Assembly: GCF_001469875.2 (NCBI RefSeq)
Contig: NZ_LOPW02000010.1
Coordinates: 1-64,000, forward strand
Source of the DNA: Haloferax marisrubri
GTDB lineage: Archaea > Halobacteriota > Halobacteria > Halobacteriales > Haloferacaceae
Direction: 5' to 3'
Length of the DNA stretch: 64,000 bases
Part shown: positions 37,703-49,005 of the stretch, one piece after another
Numbering within the stretch: the stretch's first letter is position 1
Layout of the letters: every line of letters starts with the position of its first letter
Program-made: the position numbers and the translations under genes
The notes under the pieces: generated by a model
What the model saw: the letters and a program-made list of their open reading frames with translations, nothing else
Told to the model about the DNA's origin: nothing
Databases searched by the model: none

Positions 37703-38631
37703 GCGACCGGACACCCTCGACCGGTGACCGCGCGGGCACGGACCACACGGAGCAAGCAGACCACGTGGACCGACCCGCCCTCGCCGCGGCGGCCGCCGAA
37801 GTCCCCGACCTCGCCCCGTGGCTGGCGCGTCGCGCCACGGTCCGCCAGTTCGACACCGACGCCGAGATTCCCGACGACGAGGTCCGCGCGATGGTCGACG
37901 CCGGACGGAAGGCCCCGACCAGCGGGACGGCCCAGATGTACAGTTTCGTCTGGATACGGGACTCCGACCGCCGCGAGCGGATTCACGAACTGTGTAGCCG
38001 CGGCACCGTGCAGGTCGAGGAGGCGAGCCACTTCCTCCTCGTCTGCATCGATATCCGTCGGATTCGACTGCTGTTGGAACACCGCGACCGCGAGTTCCGC
38101 ATGACGCCCGCGATGGGGCTGTTGGAGGGGTCGATTGACGCCTCGCTGGCCGCGATGGGCGTGATGCTGGCCGCCGAGAGCCGCGGCTACGGCGTCTGTC
38201 CCATCGGCAACATCCTGAACAACCTCACCGAAGTCGCCGCGACGGCCGACCTTCCGGCGGGCGTCCTGCCGATTTTCGGACTCTGTCTCGGCGTCCCGCG
38301 TCACGGCGAGGCGACCGAGAACGCCCCGCGGGTTCCGCTCGACACGGTGCTCCACGAGGGCGGCTACCGCGACGCCACCGAGGCGCAACTCGACGCCTGC
38401 TACGACGCGATGAACGAGATGTACGGCGACAGCGTCTACGGCGACGACCGCCGCGAGTGGCAGGAGACGCTCGAACGCTACTGGGGACCGAACGGCTTCA
38501 TGAACCGCCGCGAGGGCGAACTGCTCGACGCGCTCCGCCAGCAGGGCTTCTTCGAGGCCCGCGGCATCGACGAACCGGCAGATGCGGACACCGAGCCGGA
38601 CGCCGACCGACACGCCGGGGGTGCCGCCTGA
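37699..38631 (+). CDS. Nitroreductase-family FMN oxidoreductase
   Basis: 310 aa, GTG overlapping the previous stop by 4 nt. ARRATVRQFDTDAEIPDDEV and AGRKAPTSGTAQMYSFVWI match the N-terminus of NfsA-type flavin reductases, and AESRGYGVCPIGNILNN the FMN-binding C-terminal part. It probably uses NAD(P)H to reduce an unsaturated or nitro-like group; the natural substrate is unknown. An acidic tail of about 20 residues follows the domain. Confidence 0.9.
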   Translation: MSDRTPSTGDRAGTDHTEQADHVDRPALAAAAAEVPDLAPWLARRATVRQFDTDAEIPDDEVRAMVDAGRKAPTSGTAQMYSFVWIRDSDRRERIHELCSRGTVQVEEASHFLLVCIDIRRIRLLLEHRDREFRMTPAMGLLEGSIDASLAAMGVMLAAESRGYGVCPIGNILNNLTEVAATADLPAGVLPIFGLCLGVPRHGEATENAPRVPLDTVLHEGGYRDATEAQLDACYDAMNEMYGDSVYGDDRREWQETLERYWGPNGFMNRREGELLDALRQQGFFEARGIDEPADADTEPDADRHAGGAA

Positions 38632-39290
38632 TGGTCGAACTCGGCGTCCTCCGGGTACTCACGCTCGACGACCGCGAGGAGGTCGCCCTCCACGGGCGGC
38701 TCATCGAGCGGCACTACCCGCACGTCTCGACGCTGTCGCGGTGCATCCCCGACCACCCCGACGGGATTCCGAACGCGGCCGCCGAGACCGACGCCCTCCC
38801 GTACATCGAGGCGCTCGGCCGCGAGATGGCGACCGAGGTCGACGCGCTCTGCGTCAGTTGCGCGCTCGACCCCGGCGTGGAACTGCTCGGCGAGGCGCTC
38901 GACATCCCGGTCGTCGGCGCGGGCGCGAGCGTGTCCGCCGTCGCGTCCGCCCGCGGCGAGCGCGTCGGGACGCTCGGCCTCGAAAACGGGGCCGGGTCGA
39001 GCATCCGACACCTGCTCGGCGACCGACTCGCGGCCGAGGCGGTCGTGGAGGGCGCGGCGACGACGAACTTCCTCACGACCGACGACGGGCGAGCGGCGAT
39101 TCGCGCCGCGGTCGACCGCCTCGTCGACGCCGGCTGTGACGTCGTCGCGCCGAGCTGTACCGGTATCTCCTCGTCGGGCGCGATACCCGACGTGCGGGCC
39201 GACGTTCCGATACCCCTCGTCGACCCTGTCGTGGCGATGGGCGCGGTGGCGACGACCGCGGTCTCGCCGCCGCGTCCACTACGGCAGTAG
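38631..39290 (+). CDS. Asp/Glu/hydantoin racemase-family protein
   Basis: 219 aa, start overlapping the previous stop (TGATG). Both catalytic-type Cys motifs are present: ALCVSCALDPGVELLG near residue 79 and VVAPSCTGISSSGAIPDVRAD cut near residue 170, with Cys as acid/base pair. The family includes aspartate, glutamate and hydantoin racemases. Last gene of the operon, suggesting that a D-configured or cyclic-amide amino acid derivative is processed. Confidence 0.87.
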   Translation: MVELGVLRVLTLDDREEVALHGRLIERHYPHVSTLSRCIPDHPDGIPNAAAETDALPYIEALGREMATEVDALCVSCALDPGVELLGEALDIPVVGAGASVSAVASARGERVGTLGLENGAGSSIRHLLGDRLAAEAVVEGAATTNFLTTDDGRAAIRAAVDRLVDAGCDVVAPSCTGISSSGAIPDVRADVPIPLVDPVVAMGAVATTAVSPPRPLRQ

Positions 39291-41759
<2,469 letters not shown>

Positions 41760-41967
41760 CCGCGCCGCCCGCCGCTTTCGGTCGCGGTTGAGGCGCGCGA
41801 AGTCGGTCCCCGTCGCGGCGTCTGCGGTCGCGGTCGCCGCCGCGGGCTGACTTTTTCGCTCGCGTTCTCTTACTCGCTCTCCGAGCGACTGCCATCGTGC
41901 GTTCGGGCGGTTTCGACTCGGCTCGACTCGGACCGGACTGACCGGCCGCCACCCGGCTTGACCCGGT

Positions 41968-43779
41968 TCAGTCGTCGGACGGAACCTCGCAGTCGAACGT
42001 TTCGAGCTCCTCTTGCAGGCCGCCGGTCTGGCCCCTGAGCTCGTCGAGTTGCTCTCGAATCTCCGAAATCGTCGCCGCTCTGGACTCGGCCTGGCTCGCC
42101 AGCGCGTCGCTCTGCTCCGCGATGTCCCGCGAGTGGTCGGCGATTCCGATAATCGCGTCGACCACTTCCTCAGTCGTCCGCGCGCCGTCGTCGGTCGCCG
42201 TGGCGACCTCGTTGACCGACATATCAACGCTCTCGACGATTTCCGAGACCGCCGCGAACGCCTCGGCGGCGTCGGTCGTCGTCGATTCTCCCGTTTCGAG
42301 TTGCGCCTTCGTCTGTTTCATCTCCGCCTGCACGCGCGCCACGTCCTCGACCGTCTCGGTTATCGTCTGCTCGATGGCCGCCGAGTGGTTCTGCGTCTCG
42401 TCGGCGAGGGACTTCACCTCGTTCGCGACGACGGCGAACCCCTCGCTGCCGTCCGAGGCGCGGGCGGCCTCGATGTTCGCGTTGAGCGCGAGCGTGTTCG
42501 TCTGCTCGGCAATCGACTCGATGAGGTCGGTGCTCTTCGAGACGTCGTCCATCCGGTCGTCGAGCGACTCGACGAGCGACGCGAGTTCGCCGACGCTCTG
42601 TTCGACGTTCTCTATCGCCTCGATGGCCGCCGCCGCGGTGCCCGTGCCCTCGTCCGCGGCCGCCGCCGCGTTACTGGCTTCGTCCGAGACCTGGTCGGCG
42701 TTCGCGGCGATTTCCTCGATTGTCGCCGAGAGACTGCTCAGTTCGTCGGTCGTGGATTCGAGGTCGCGAGCCTGCTCGCGCACCTCCGTGGCGAACGCCC
42801 GCACGTCGGCCGCGAGCTGTCGTTGCGTCCGTTCGAGCGTCTCCGCGTCGTCGTGGACCGACCGCGTCGTCCGCTCGACGGTCGCCGCGAACGACCGGAG
42901 GTCGACGATGGTCGACGAGAGGTCGCGCTTCATCGCCACGAACGCGTCGCTGATGGCCTCGATGGCCTCGATATCGCTGTTCTCGGGCGGGTTCGCGGTG
43001 AAGTCACCCTCCGAAACCGCGTCCATGGCTGCGGCGAGTTCGTCGGCCTGCACCACCAACTGCTCGTTCAGGCGCTCGACTTCGGCCTTCGCCTCCTCGC
43101 TGTCTTCGAGGCTCTGCATCTTCTGTCTGGTCTCCTCCCGAGAGCGCTCGACGGAGAACCAGTTCGTGACTAACGCCGACGCGAGCATGAGGATGAACAC
43201 CGCGTGGACGAGCCCCCATCCCATCGGATTCGCGATAGCTTCCGGGTGGTTGTACACCGCCTCCGGGTGGTCCATGCCGAAGACGCCGTGCTGGATGGCG
43301 ACGTACAGGATGCCGACGACGAACGGCACCCAGTCTTCGTACACCGCGAGGACGGCCACGATGACGAAAAAGTGGAAGTGCGCTTCGATGTAGCCGCCCG
43401 AGAAGTAGACGAGCAGGGCGGAACACGTCAGCAACCCGATTGACGCGAATCCGCTTCGCATCCGGCGCGGGAGCCACGGGAGCCACGCGAACAGCGCCAA
43501 CCCCACGACTGCACCGACGCCGAGCAGGACGTGCTCAGTGGGCGCGGCGGTGAGCGTCGCTCCCGTGACGTACGGCTCCGACCCGGTGAAGTTCCCGAGG
43601 AGATACAAAAGCGGCGCGTGCGCCACGAGGAAGACGAGGATGTTTCGGTGACGCGCCCGCCACGACTCGCTCGGAATCGAGTCCCCTTGCGGGACGTATC
43701 GTACTGCGTCTCGAACCCCCTGTCGCCACCGCCCCACACCGCCGCGACGGTTCTGCCTGTCCGCTGTCGACGTTCCCAT
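41968..43779 (-). CDS. Methyl-accepting transducer with six-TM sensor domain
   Basis: 603 aa. Six N-terminal TM helices (about residues 47-206) include [20 protein letters not shown], whose His residues recall a haem- or metal-sensing membrane module. A HAMP-like region and a long coiled coil follow, with the conserved signalling hairpin [19 protein letters not shown]. Methylation-type Glu/Gln pairs flank it. It should relay to CheA/CheW. The sensor resembles the multi-helix oxygen transducer described for Halobacterium (HtrVIII), from memory. Adjacent to katG, consistent with oxygen/oxidant sensing. Confidence 0.88.
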   Translation of the reverse strand: MGTSTADRQNRRGGVGRWRQGVRDAVRYVPQGDSIPSESWRARHRNILVFLVAHAPLLYLLGNFTGSEPYVTGATLTAAPTEHVLLGVGAVVGLALFAWLPWLPRRMRSGFASIGLLTCSALLVYFSGGYIEAHFHFFVIVAVLAVYEDWVPFVVGILYVAIQHGVFGMDHPEAVYNHPEAIANPMGWGLVHAVFILMLASALVTNWFSVERSREETRQKMQSLEDSEEAKAEVERLNEQLVVQADELAAAMDAVSEGDFTANPPENSDIEAIEAISDAFVAMKRDLSSTIVDLRSFAATVERTTRSVHDDAETLERTQRQLAADVRAFATEVREQARDLESTTDELSSLSATIEEIAANADQVSDEASNAAAAADEGTGTAAAAIEAIENVEQSVGELASLVESLDDRMDDVSKSTDLIESIAEQTNTLALNANIEAARASDGSEGFAVVANEVKSLADETQNHSAAIEQTITETVEDVARVQAEMKQTKAQLETGESTTTDAAEAFAAVSEIVESVDMSVNEVATATDDGARTTEEVVDAIIGIADHSRDIAEQSDALASQAESRAATISEIREQLDELRGQTGGLQEELETFDCEVPSDD

Positions 43780-44043
43780 GCCCCTTCCCTTCGACTTCGG
43801 GGTGAAATGAATTGCCGCTCGTTTATCAAGGATGATTCTCGTAGCGGCGGATTTGAACTCAAAAACCCAAATATTGTGGTACTTTGTGGGATTTCGACAT
43901 TTGTTTGTTTGATTATAGACAGGTTCTCGTGTGGCCGACGGGGGCGGTCGTTGAATGGCTATCGGCGGCGGGGTTAGGAGCGACCTCCGGAACTCACGAT
44001 GGAATAGACAATGCGGGAACCAACGAAACCTTTGGAAGAATTC

Positions 44044-45198
44044 CTAATTCGGGGTAAATACTGATAGGTATTCGTCGTGGACCGCAAGGATTCGACTAAC
44101 GCGTTCACTCAGCCCTACATTTGATTTCGGCACGTGTTCTTCCACGGACTCTCTAGCTGTTTCACGAGTCACTTCACTCTCGGACAATAGTAGTTCGACC
44201 CACGCGCGAGTCTCCATCGTCGTCAAGGAAGTGCCCGTCGCGGCGATACAGTCGTATGCTGCACGGGCATCTTCGGTGTTCGGGAAGATACGTTGTAGCT
44301 CAGCAATTGCAGAAAATGGGATGTCGTTACCCTCATAGCCACGGTCAGGGAACATTTCATACACCCGTTCAGCCCGTTGAACTTGTAGTTCGCTGGCTCC
44401 TTCTACATCGATTGTATCCGCGATTTCCTTATGCGACAATCCATATTTTGTTCGCCCATTACGGAACAGTCGCCCCCATTCCCATTTTTGGGCAACACCC
44501 GAATAGTCCCGCTTGATCTCGCGCACGTACTCCTCGAGTTTGTCGAATGAGTAGTCTACTGGGTCTAATTTGAACGGAGACTCGGCTCGACCAGAATCTG
44601 TTTTTACTCTTTGCTCGAGGATAGTGTGATGAGAACAGCGGACTGCTTGCGAATCTACGCTTGTAACCTCGCAGTTGACGACGAGTGCTTCGTCTGTGCT
44701 CCCTTCGACGATAACCTGTCGTCCGTCAATGAGCTGAACCTTACCACTACGTAGTCCGCCGATAGTCAGTCGGTCACCAGCGTTGATGGGATCGAATCCA
44801 GAGAGCTTGCGGTGGACCTGTGTGAAGCGTGGCAATGGTTCAAGATCGTTCACACTAGGTGCTTCGATAGAGTCGTTACTGAACTGCTGAAAGTACTCGT
44901 GGCCATCTGCAGCGTCGTCGTTTGAGACAATGATTCTGGCGTCGTCTGTCAGGCTGAGCCAGCCGGAATCGAAGCCCCAGTGGCATTGTCGGCAGAGAAG
45001 CAAGCCGTTCGCTTCTGTATCCGGCCCTCCGTGTTGTGCGGGATGGATGTGTGCAGCTTCCGCCTCAAGATGTCCAAAGGGAGATTCACGCCTCTGTCCG
45101 CATACTGCACAGTGACCTGAATACAGGTTTCGGAGATTCTGCCTCGTATCGGACGAGAATTCGCCCGTATAGTGACTCACCGTCCAATTCCCACTCAT
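44044..45198 (-). CDS. HNH nuclease-domain protein
   Basis: 384 aa. The HNH zinc-finger core is at residues 30-75: CAVCG (Cys30/33), AAHIHPAQHGG (His50/52), NGLLLCRQCHWGFD (Cys69/72). The long C-terminal part of about 300 aa has no domain I recognise, but includes VILEGSTDE-like beta strands and a helix-turn-helix-like SHKEIADTIDVEGASELQVQ. Likely a nuclease with a specificity domain, possibly restriction or mobile-element related. GC and codon use are lower than the flanks; first gene of the island. Confidence 0.82.
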   Translation of the reverse strand: MSGNWTVSHYTGEFSSDTRQNLRNLYSGHCAVCGQRRESPFGHLEAEAAHIHPAQHGGPDTEANGLLLCRQCHWGFDSGWLSLTDDARIIVSNDDAADGHEYFQQFSNDSIEAPSVNDLEPLPRFTQVHRKLSGFDPINAGDRLTIGGLRSGKVQLIDGRQVIVEGSTDEALVVNCEVTSVDSQAVRCSHHTILEQRVKTDSGRAESPFKLDPVDYSFDKLEEYVREIKRDYSGVAQKWEWGRLFRNGRTKYGLSHKEIADTIDVEGASELQVQRAERVYEMFPDRGYEGNDIPFSAIAELQRIFPNTEDARAAYDCIAATGTSLTTMETRAWVELLLSESEVTRETARESVEEHVPKSNVGLSERVSRILAVHDEYLSVFTPN

Positions 45199-45554
45199 AT
45201 GAAACGAGTTAGAGCCTTGCCGGGTTAATTTGTACTGCTGTGCAAACACTAAACATTCGTTTTCAACGTGTCTGTAGGCCGTATTTTGGATTCAGTTCGT
45301 TCGAAATCTGAACATCGGTATTTGGCCTCTCGGCTGGAACGACTCGTTGTCAAATCTCATCGCTAGTGGTAGACAATGAAGACTCGCACAGCAACACTTG
45401 TCCATCTACTTAAATAGACGATTTACAAAGACCGGTCTTGACCACCACCATTCGAAATTTCATGGGTCACTCTGCACATGCTGCGGTGTATTCTCAATCT
45501 TGTTCAATTGGTATATGAGTAGTTATACATGCTCTCGCCCTGTATAACGAAAAA
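45199..45554. other. Non-coding AT-rich gap
   Basis: About 355 bases between the divergent HNH and Fic genes, low in GC. A TATA-like gttatac near 45523 fits the Fic start at 45555. No copy of the tRNA-derived core found at 46809, 47764 and 49134, and no other repeat seen. Confidence 0.4.
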
Positions 45555-46700
45555 ATGCGGACGAAGAAGCTCCCGAAGGAGGCACCGGGGAAGTACGTTG
45601 AGTATCACCCACGTCCGTATTATTCGCCAGACCCGCTTCCTCCGGAGCCAAAAATCGAGATTCCCGTCGAGACACACGACCTCGTCGCCGATGCAGCCTA
45701 TCAGATTGGCCGTGTCGATGGCATTAGCTCGACAGTCGATTTCGCGGCCGTCCTCTACACGACACTCATCCGAATCGAGGCAGTCGAGTCGGCTCGTATC
45801 GAGGGTGCAGAAGTCGACTATCAGGACGTCGCCGCGTTCCACACGAAGCACGAAGACAACGCCGATGCCGAACCGCAAAGCAAGGACTTGCGTGAAGTTC
45901 TGAACTACGAAGACGCGCTCCTGTACGGTATCGAGCACATCGAACGTGGTGAGGAACTCACGCTTGAACTGATTACGCGCCTCCACGAGATGCTCCTCGA
46001 CGGCGTCCGTAACGAGGGCGACGTCGTCGGGGAGTTCCGCGACCACATGGTTCGGCTCAATAGCCCGAATCCAGCCAGAGATCCGTTCGTTCCTCCCTCG
46101 GCGTCGTCTCTCGGTCCTCTCATGTCGTCGCTCGTCGAGTACGTCGAGGCAGACGGCGAGTACCACCCACTTGTCGATGCCGCGATTATCCACTACTTCT
46201 TCGAGACGGTTCACCCGTTTTCGGACGGGAACGGCCGCCTCGGCCGACTCATCATCATCCTCTATCTGGTCGATCAGGGCTACATCGAGAGCCCGTACAT
46301 CTACCCGAGTGCCTACTTCAACCGGCACAAGGTCGAGTACGTCGAGAAGATGCGCGCCGTGAGCGAGCAGGGCGAATGGGTCGAGTGGATCGACTTCTTC
46401 CTCGAAGCGCTCCGGTCGCAGGCCGAAGAGTCGTACGACCGGACGTGGGCGCTCAAGGAACTCCAGACGAAGTACGAAACAGAATACTCGGGGAGCACGT
46501 CGACGGACAGATTTGCCCGCAAATTACTTGCGGTTCCGTACTTCACGGCGAACGACATCGTGCGAGAACTGGACGTGTCGCGTGGGACGGCGTACAACGT
46601 CATCGAGAACCTCGAAGACGCCGAACTCATCGAAGAAGTGACTGGCGCGGAGTGGGGCCAAGAGTACAAAGCGGTCGACGTGTTCGACGTGTTCGCGTAA
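45555..46700 (+). CDS. Fic-family protein with N-terminal inhibitory motif and wHTH
   Basis: 381 aa. The Fic active site HPFSDGNGRLGR (near residue 218) is complete, so AMPylation or related nucleotide transfer is expected. SARIEG near residue 78 fits the S/T-x-x-x-E-G/N inhibitory motif of class II Fic proteins, so it is self-inhibited with no separate antitoxin. The C-terminal 70 aa contain a winged helix (TANDIVRELDVSRGTAYNVI). It may bind its own promoter. Located in the low-GC island. Confidence 0.92.
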   Translation: MRTKKLPKEAPGKYVEYHPRPYYSPDPLPPEPKIEIPVETHDLVADAAYQIGRVDGISSTVDFAAVLYTTLIRIEAVESARIEGAEVDYQDVAAFHTKHEDNADAEPQSKDLREVLNYEDALLYGIEHIERGEELTLELITRLHEMLLDGVRNEGDVVGEFRDHMVRLNSPNPARDPFVPPSASSLGPLMSSLVEYVEADGEYHPLVDAAIIHYFFETVHPFSDGNGRLGRLIIILYLVDQGYIESPYIYPSAYFNRHKVEYVEKMRAVSEQGEWVEWIDFFLEALRSQAEESYDRTWALKELQTKYETEYSGSTSTDRFARKLLAVPYFTANDIVRELDVSRGTAYNVIENLEDAELIEEVTGAEWGQEYKAVDVFDVFA

Positions 46701-46808
46701 ACAGCGTGACTCTCGGTTCGCCGAACGAAATCTACGCGAGTTCGTTTCTTGAATTGATGACTGATATTCTGGTGTCTCTGTGGCCTGAATGTGCGGTTTT
46801 AGAAAATG

Positions 46809-46876
46809 ACGGACCCGACGGGAATTCGTCATCGCGTGTGACAGAATTGGTTTAATCGGGGTGCTGTCTGGCGATT
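46809..46876. repeat. tRNA-Arg-derived core plus right arm, copy A
   Basis: Begins acggacccgacggga (46809-46823), identical to the tRNA-Arg 3' region at 49134-49148, followed by a 17-bp palindrome-like CGTCATCGCGTGTGAC (46827-46842). It matches copy B at 47764-47831 in most of 68 positions. This is the outer end of the first mini-element. Confidence 0.85.
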
Positions 46877-46894
46877 AGCAAACTCCAGTTCTGG

Positions 46895-47224
46895 CTACTT
46901 CAGATACCCACCGACGTGCTCGACGACTTGGTCTACAAACTTCGCCTCAAGACGTCCCTGCCACGCCACGAAGTCCTCTTTTCGAGGTGAGTGTACTGCC
47001 CACGGAGAGACGAACGAGTCGCGTGGAACACCACCAACCTCCCACACCTCGTCGGTGAGTGGGAGTGAATCGTCGTACTCTTTCGTCGAGATGGCGACAG
47101 CGATGTACTGCTGGTCAGCGAACGGGTGAGAATCGTTGTTGACGATGAGCCAGGGTCGTTGCCTGTCGTCGCCGAGTTTGAACGGGTCAGAACTTCGGAC
47201 AACGTCACCACGCTCTGGCTGCAT
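46895..47224 (-). CDS. PemK/MazF-type toxin
   Basis: 109 aa. MazF fold signatures: GDVVRSSDPFKLGDDRQRPW with the Arg-Pro-Trp pocket, LIVNNDSHPFADQQYIAVAI, and DSFVSPWAVHSP leading to the VVEHVGGYLK end. MazF-type toxins cut RNA in the cytoplasm. The ATG is immediately adjacent to the stop of the upstream wHTH gene, so the two are co-translated. The stop lies 18 bp from the right arm of the mini-element. Confidence 0.85.
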   Translation of the reverse strand: MQPERGDVVRSSDPFKLGDDRQRPWLIVNNDSHPFADQQYIAVAISTKEYDDSLPLTDEVWEVGGVPRDSFVSPWAVHSPRKEDFVAWQGRLEAKFVDQVVEHVGGYLK

Positions 47225-47596
47225 CTATTGTTCGTCCTCGTCTCGTTCGCTTGGATGCGGTGTCTCTGGAGCGACTGCGTCCCATTCGTCGGCGTCGATG
47301 CCGCCATCTTCGTCGTCGAGTCTGTCGGTCGTGGTGTGGAGGTCGTAGGCCGCGGCGACACGTTCGTTGTCGTTCGTGATTGCCCAGAACTCTCTCTTGT
47401 GTCGAACGAGGTTGCGAGCCTTCAATCGGGAAAGCGCAGTGCCCACTGTGTTCGGGTCTTCACTGATTGCTGTCGCAATCTCGGAGCGCGTGAACGCTTG
47501 GTCGCTGTGTGTGTAGAGATATGTGACCACCTGCTCTGGGACGCTTGGACCACGGGGTAGGTCACCAGATTCGAAGTCGTCGATACTCACGGGCAT
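47225..47596 (-). CDS. Winged-helix antitoxin-like regulator
   Basis: 123 aa. N-terminal winged helix (PEQVVTYLYTHSDQAFTRSE, then NTVGTALSRLKARNLVRHKR) and a Pro/Asp-rich tail that may wrap the toxin. Its gene precedes and abuts the MazF-like gene, the usual antitoxin-first order. The start at 47596 lies 49 bp from the left arm of the mini-element; promoter elements would be in that arm. Confidence 0.8.
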   Translation of the reverse strand: MPVSIDDFESGDLPRGPSVPEQVVTYLYTHSDQAFTRSEIATAISEDPNTVGTALSRLKARNLVRHKREFWAITNDNERVAAAYDLHTTTDRLDDEDGGIDADEWDAVAPETPHPSERDEDEQ

Positions 47597-47644
47597 ACTG
47601 TGAAATATGTGTGCTGATGTAATGAGTGTACTGTTGTACTCTGT

Positions 47645-47778
47645 GTGCTGGCGCCTCCGCTAGGAGAGTTCGTCACGCTACGTGACGAAACCTGTCGGTG
47701 GGAGAATATACGATTCTACGGGTAGAGCGGTCGTTGTTTGGTTTCAGAACGTTCCAGAAGTGTACGGACCCGACGGGA
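47645..47778. repeat. Left arm plus tRNA-derived core, copy B
   Basis: 134 bp from gtgctgg to the core tacggacccgacggga at 47763-47778. It contains CGTCACGCTACGTGACG (47671-47687, perfect 7-bp arms) placed 76 bp before the core. It aligns along its length with 49006-49148, which leads into the tRNA; the last 35 bp (from ggttt to the core) are the closest. Confidence 0.85.
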
Positions 47779-47831
47779 ATGCGTCATCGCGTGTGACGAA
47801 TTTGTTTTAATTGGAACGCTGTCTGGCGATT
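47764..47831. repeat. tRNA-Arg-derived core plus right arm, copy B
   Basis: acggacccgacggga (47764-47778) then CGTCATCGCGTGTGACG (47782-47798), and on to gctgtctggcgatt. Same order as copy A at 46809-46876. This junction core is shared between the two tandem elements. Confidence 0.85.
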
Positions 47832-47846
47832 TGGCTCACCTCCTCC

Positions 47847-48368
47847 TCAAATCACTCGGACGTCGCCACCGTCGTCCATGATGTCGCTTCGACGAAGCAC
47901 GAGAATCGATTCGCCGTACCTTTGCTGTTTGACTGCACCCTCTATCGCTGCCGCTGCAATCTTGTCGTCAGTGAGAACGACGACTCGTGAGTGGCCACTT
48001 CGGAGAAACTCGATTGCTAATCCGGCGAATACAGTATCAGCTTTCTCTACTTCGTGTTCGTTCTTGCCAGACTTTCGGGCAATCTCTCTTCGAACGTAGT
48101 CCATCGCTGCGACTGCACCGGAATCGGTTGGCGATGGTGGATTGATTTTGGTAGCCCATCCTTCCTCTATGGCCATTTCTACTCGGTCCGCGATGTGCAT
48201 CGTGCTCAGTTCCTCGACAACACGTTGGGGAACTTGCAAGGTTAGCTGATGCCGTGCAGCAAACTTCTGTAGCTTCTGGAACTTCGGATTCTCCGGGCCA
48301 CCCACAGCGACGAAGAGATTCGTGTCGGCGAGGACGAAGTCGTCCGAGTGGAGGTCACTACTCTCCAT
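47847..48368 (-). CDS. PIN-domain (VapC-like) ribonuclease
   Basis: 173 aa. PIN acidic residues appear in FVLADTNLFVAVGG (first Asp), RVVEEL (Glu), KADTVFAGLAIEFL (Asp) and VVVLTDDKIAAAAI (Asp). Probably a Mg-dependent RNase toxin or related nuclease. The ATG at 48368 lies 11 nt inside the end of the upstream wHTH gene. The stop is close to the right arm of the mini-element. Confidence 0.82.
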   Translation of the reverse strand: MESSDLHSDDFVLADTNLFVAVGGPENPKFQKLQKFAARHQLTLQVPQRVVEELSTMHIADRVEMAIEEGWATKINPPSPTDSGAVAAMDYVRREIARKSGKNEHEVEKADTVFAGLAIEFLRSGHSRVVVLTDDKIAAAAIEGAVKQQRYGESILVLRRSDIMDDGGDVRVI

Positions 48369-48972
48369 CGAACTCCAGATCGTCAGGGTCAGACGAGATG
48401 AGTTGTTCGAAGTATGGGTCGTTCTCCCGACCAGCCTCAAGGACGGGTCGGACTGCATAGATGATGGCCATCCCTTCGACTGGTTTGACGTCCATCTCCT
48501 CGGTCGCCATTCGTTGGGTGAGCTTCCCGGCGTAGTACTCTGCTGCTGCTCGGACTGCTCTTACGAGTCGCCCGACGCCGTACCGATTGTGGAAGTATTC
48601 GGCATCGTCGTCGAATTCCGTGAGTGCGACTGCGTGGAGCAGCGTCGGGGTAATTGCGACTTCGCGGCCGTCGACGAACGCAAACGGTTTCGCGGTGAGT
48701 TGGTGGGGGCGCGTGCTCTCATCGCGGTCGACGACGCCGAGTCGTTCGAGTCGTTCGACATCGTCGTAGGCCGTTGCACGAGCGAGGCTCAGTTCCTCGA
48801 TGAGGTCTTGAATCGTTGCTGGCCCGTAGTAGCAGAGGTAGACGTACTCGCGGGCGAGGCGTGGGTTCTGCAGCAACGTCGTGGCTGCCAGCAACCCATC
48901 GAAATCGTCGAACGGTTGTGGAGGTGCGTCTTCGATTGGCGGTGCGTCGCCACGGTCAGTGAGGGTGGGCAT
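48358..48972 (-). CDS. wHTH regulator paired with PIN nuclease
   Basis: 204 aa. A TrmB/MarR-like winged helix is visible (YVYLCYYGPATIQDLIEELS, then ARATAYDDVERLERLGVV), followed by a helical C-terminal domain (AEYFHNRYGVGRLVRAVRAA). Much longer than a usual VapB antitoxin, so it may be a transcriptional regulator of the pair or a non-canonical antitoxin. Overlaps the PIN gene by 11 nt. A TATA-like tattttag lies about 25 nt upstream. Confidence 0.8.
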   Translation of the reverse strand: MPTLTDRGDAPPIEDAPPQPFDDFDGLLAATTLLQNPRLAREYVYLCYYGPATIQDLIEELSLARATAYDDVERLERLGVVDRDESTRPHQLTAKPFAFVDGREVAITPTLLHAVALTEFDDDAEYFHNRYGVGRLVRAVRAAAEYYAGKLTQRMATEEMDVKPVEGMAIIYAVRPVLEAGRENDPYFEQLISSDPDDLEFDGE

Positions 48973-49005
48973 ACGTAAAATACGAAATCTATGTATTTTA
49001 GATTT

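Larger units (their letters stand above)
46809..47778. mobile_element. Mini-element 1: tRNA-derived cores bracketing a MazF-type pair
   Basis: A 970-bp unit: core (46809-46823), right arm, MazF-like toxin and wHTH genes, left arm with CGTCACGCTACGTGACG (47671-47687), core (47764-47778). Its ends are homologous to those of the second unit, but the cargo differs. No recombinase gene is inside. The core repeats the 3' end of tRNA-Arg(CCG) at 49135-49207, the usual signature of a site-specific integration. The element must be mobilised in trans or be a remnant. Confidence 0.75.

Noticed and set aside
45199-45554. Looked for a third core copy to the left of the Fic gene
   Set aside because: No acggacccgacggga-like sequence was seen here or between 43780 and 44043, so the Fic gene is not placed in a third mini-element.
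46809-46823. Possible tRNA pseudogene
   Set aside because: Only the 3' 15 bp of tRNA-Arg is present, with arms shared by two units, so an att-type repeat explains it better.
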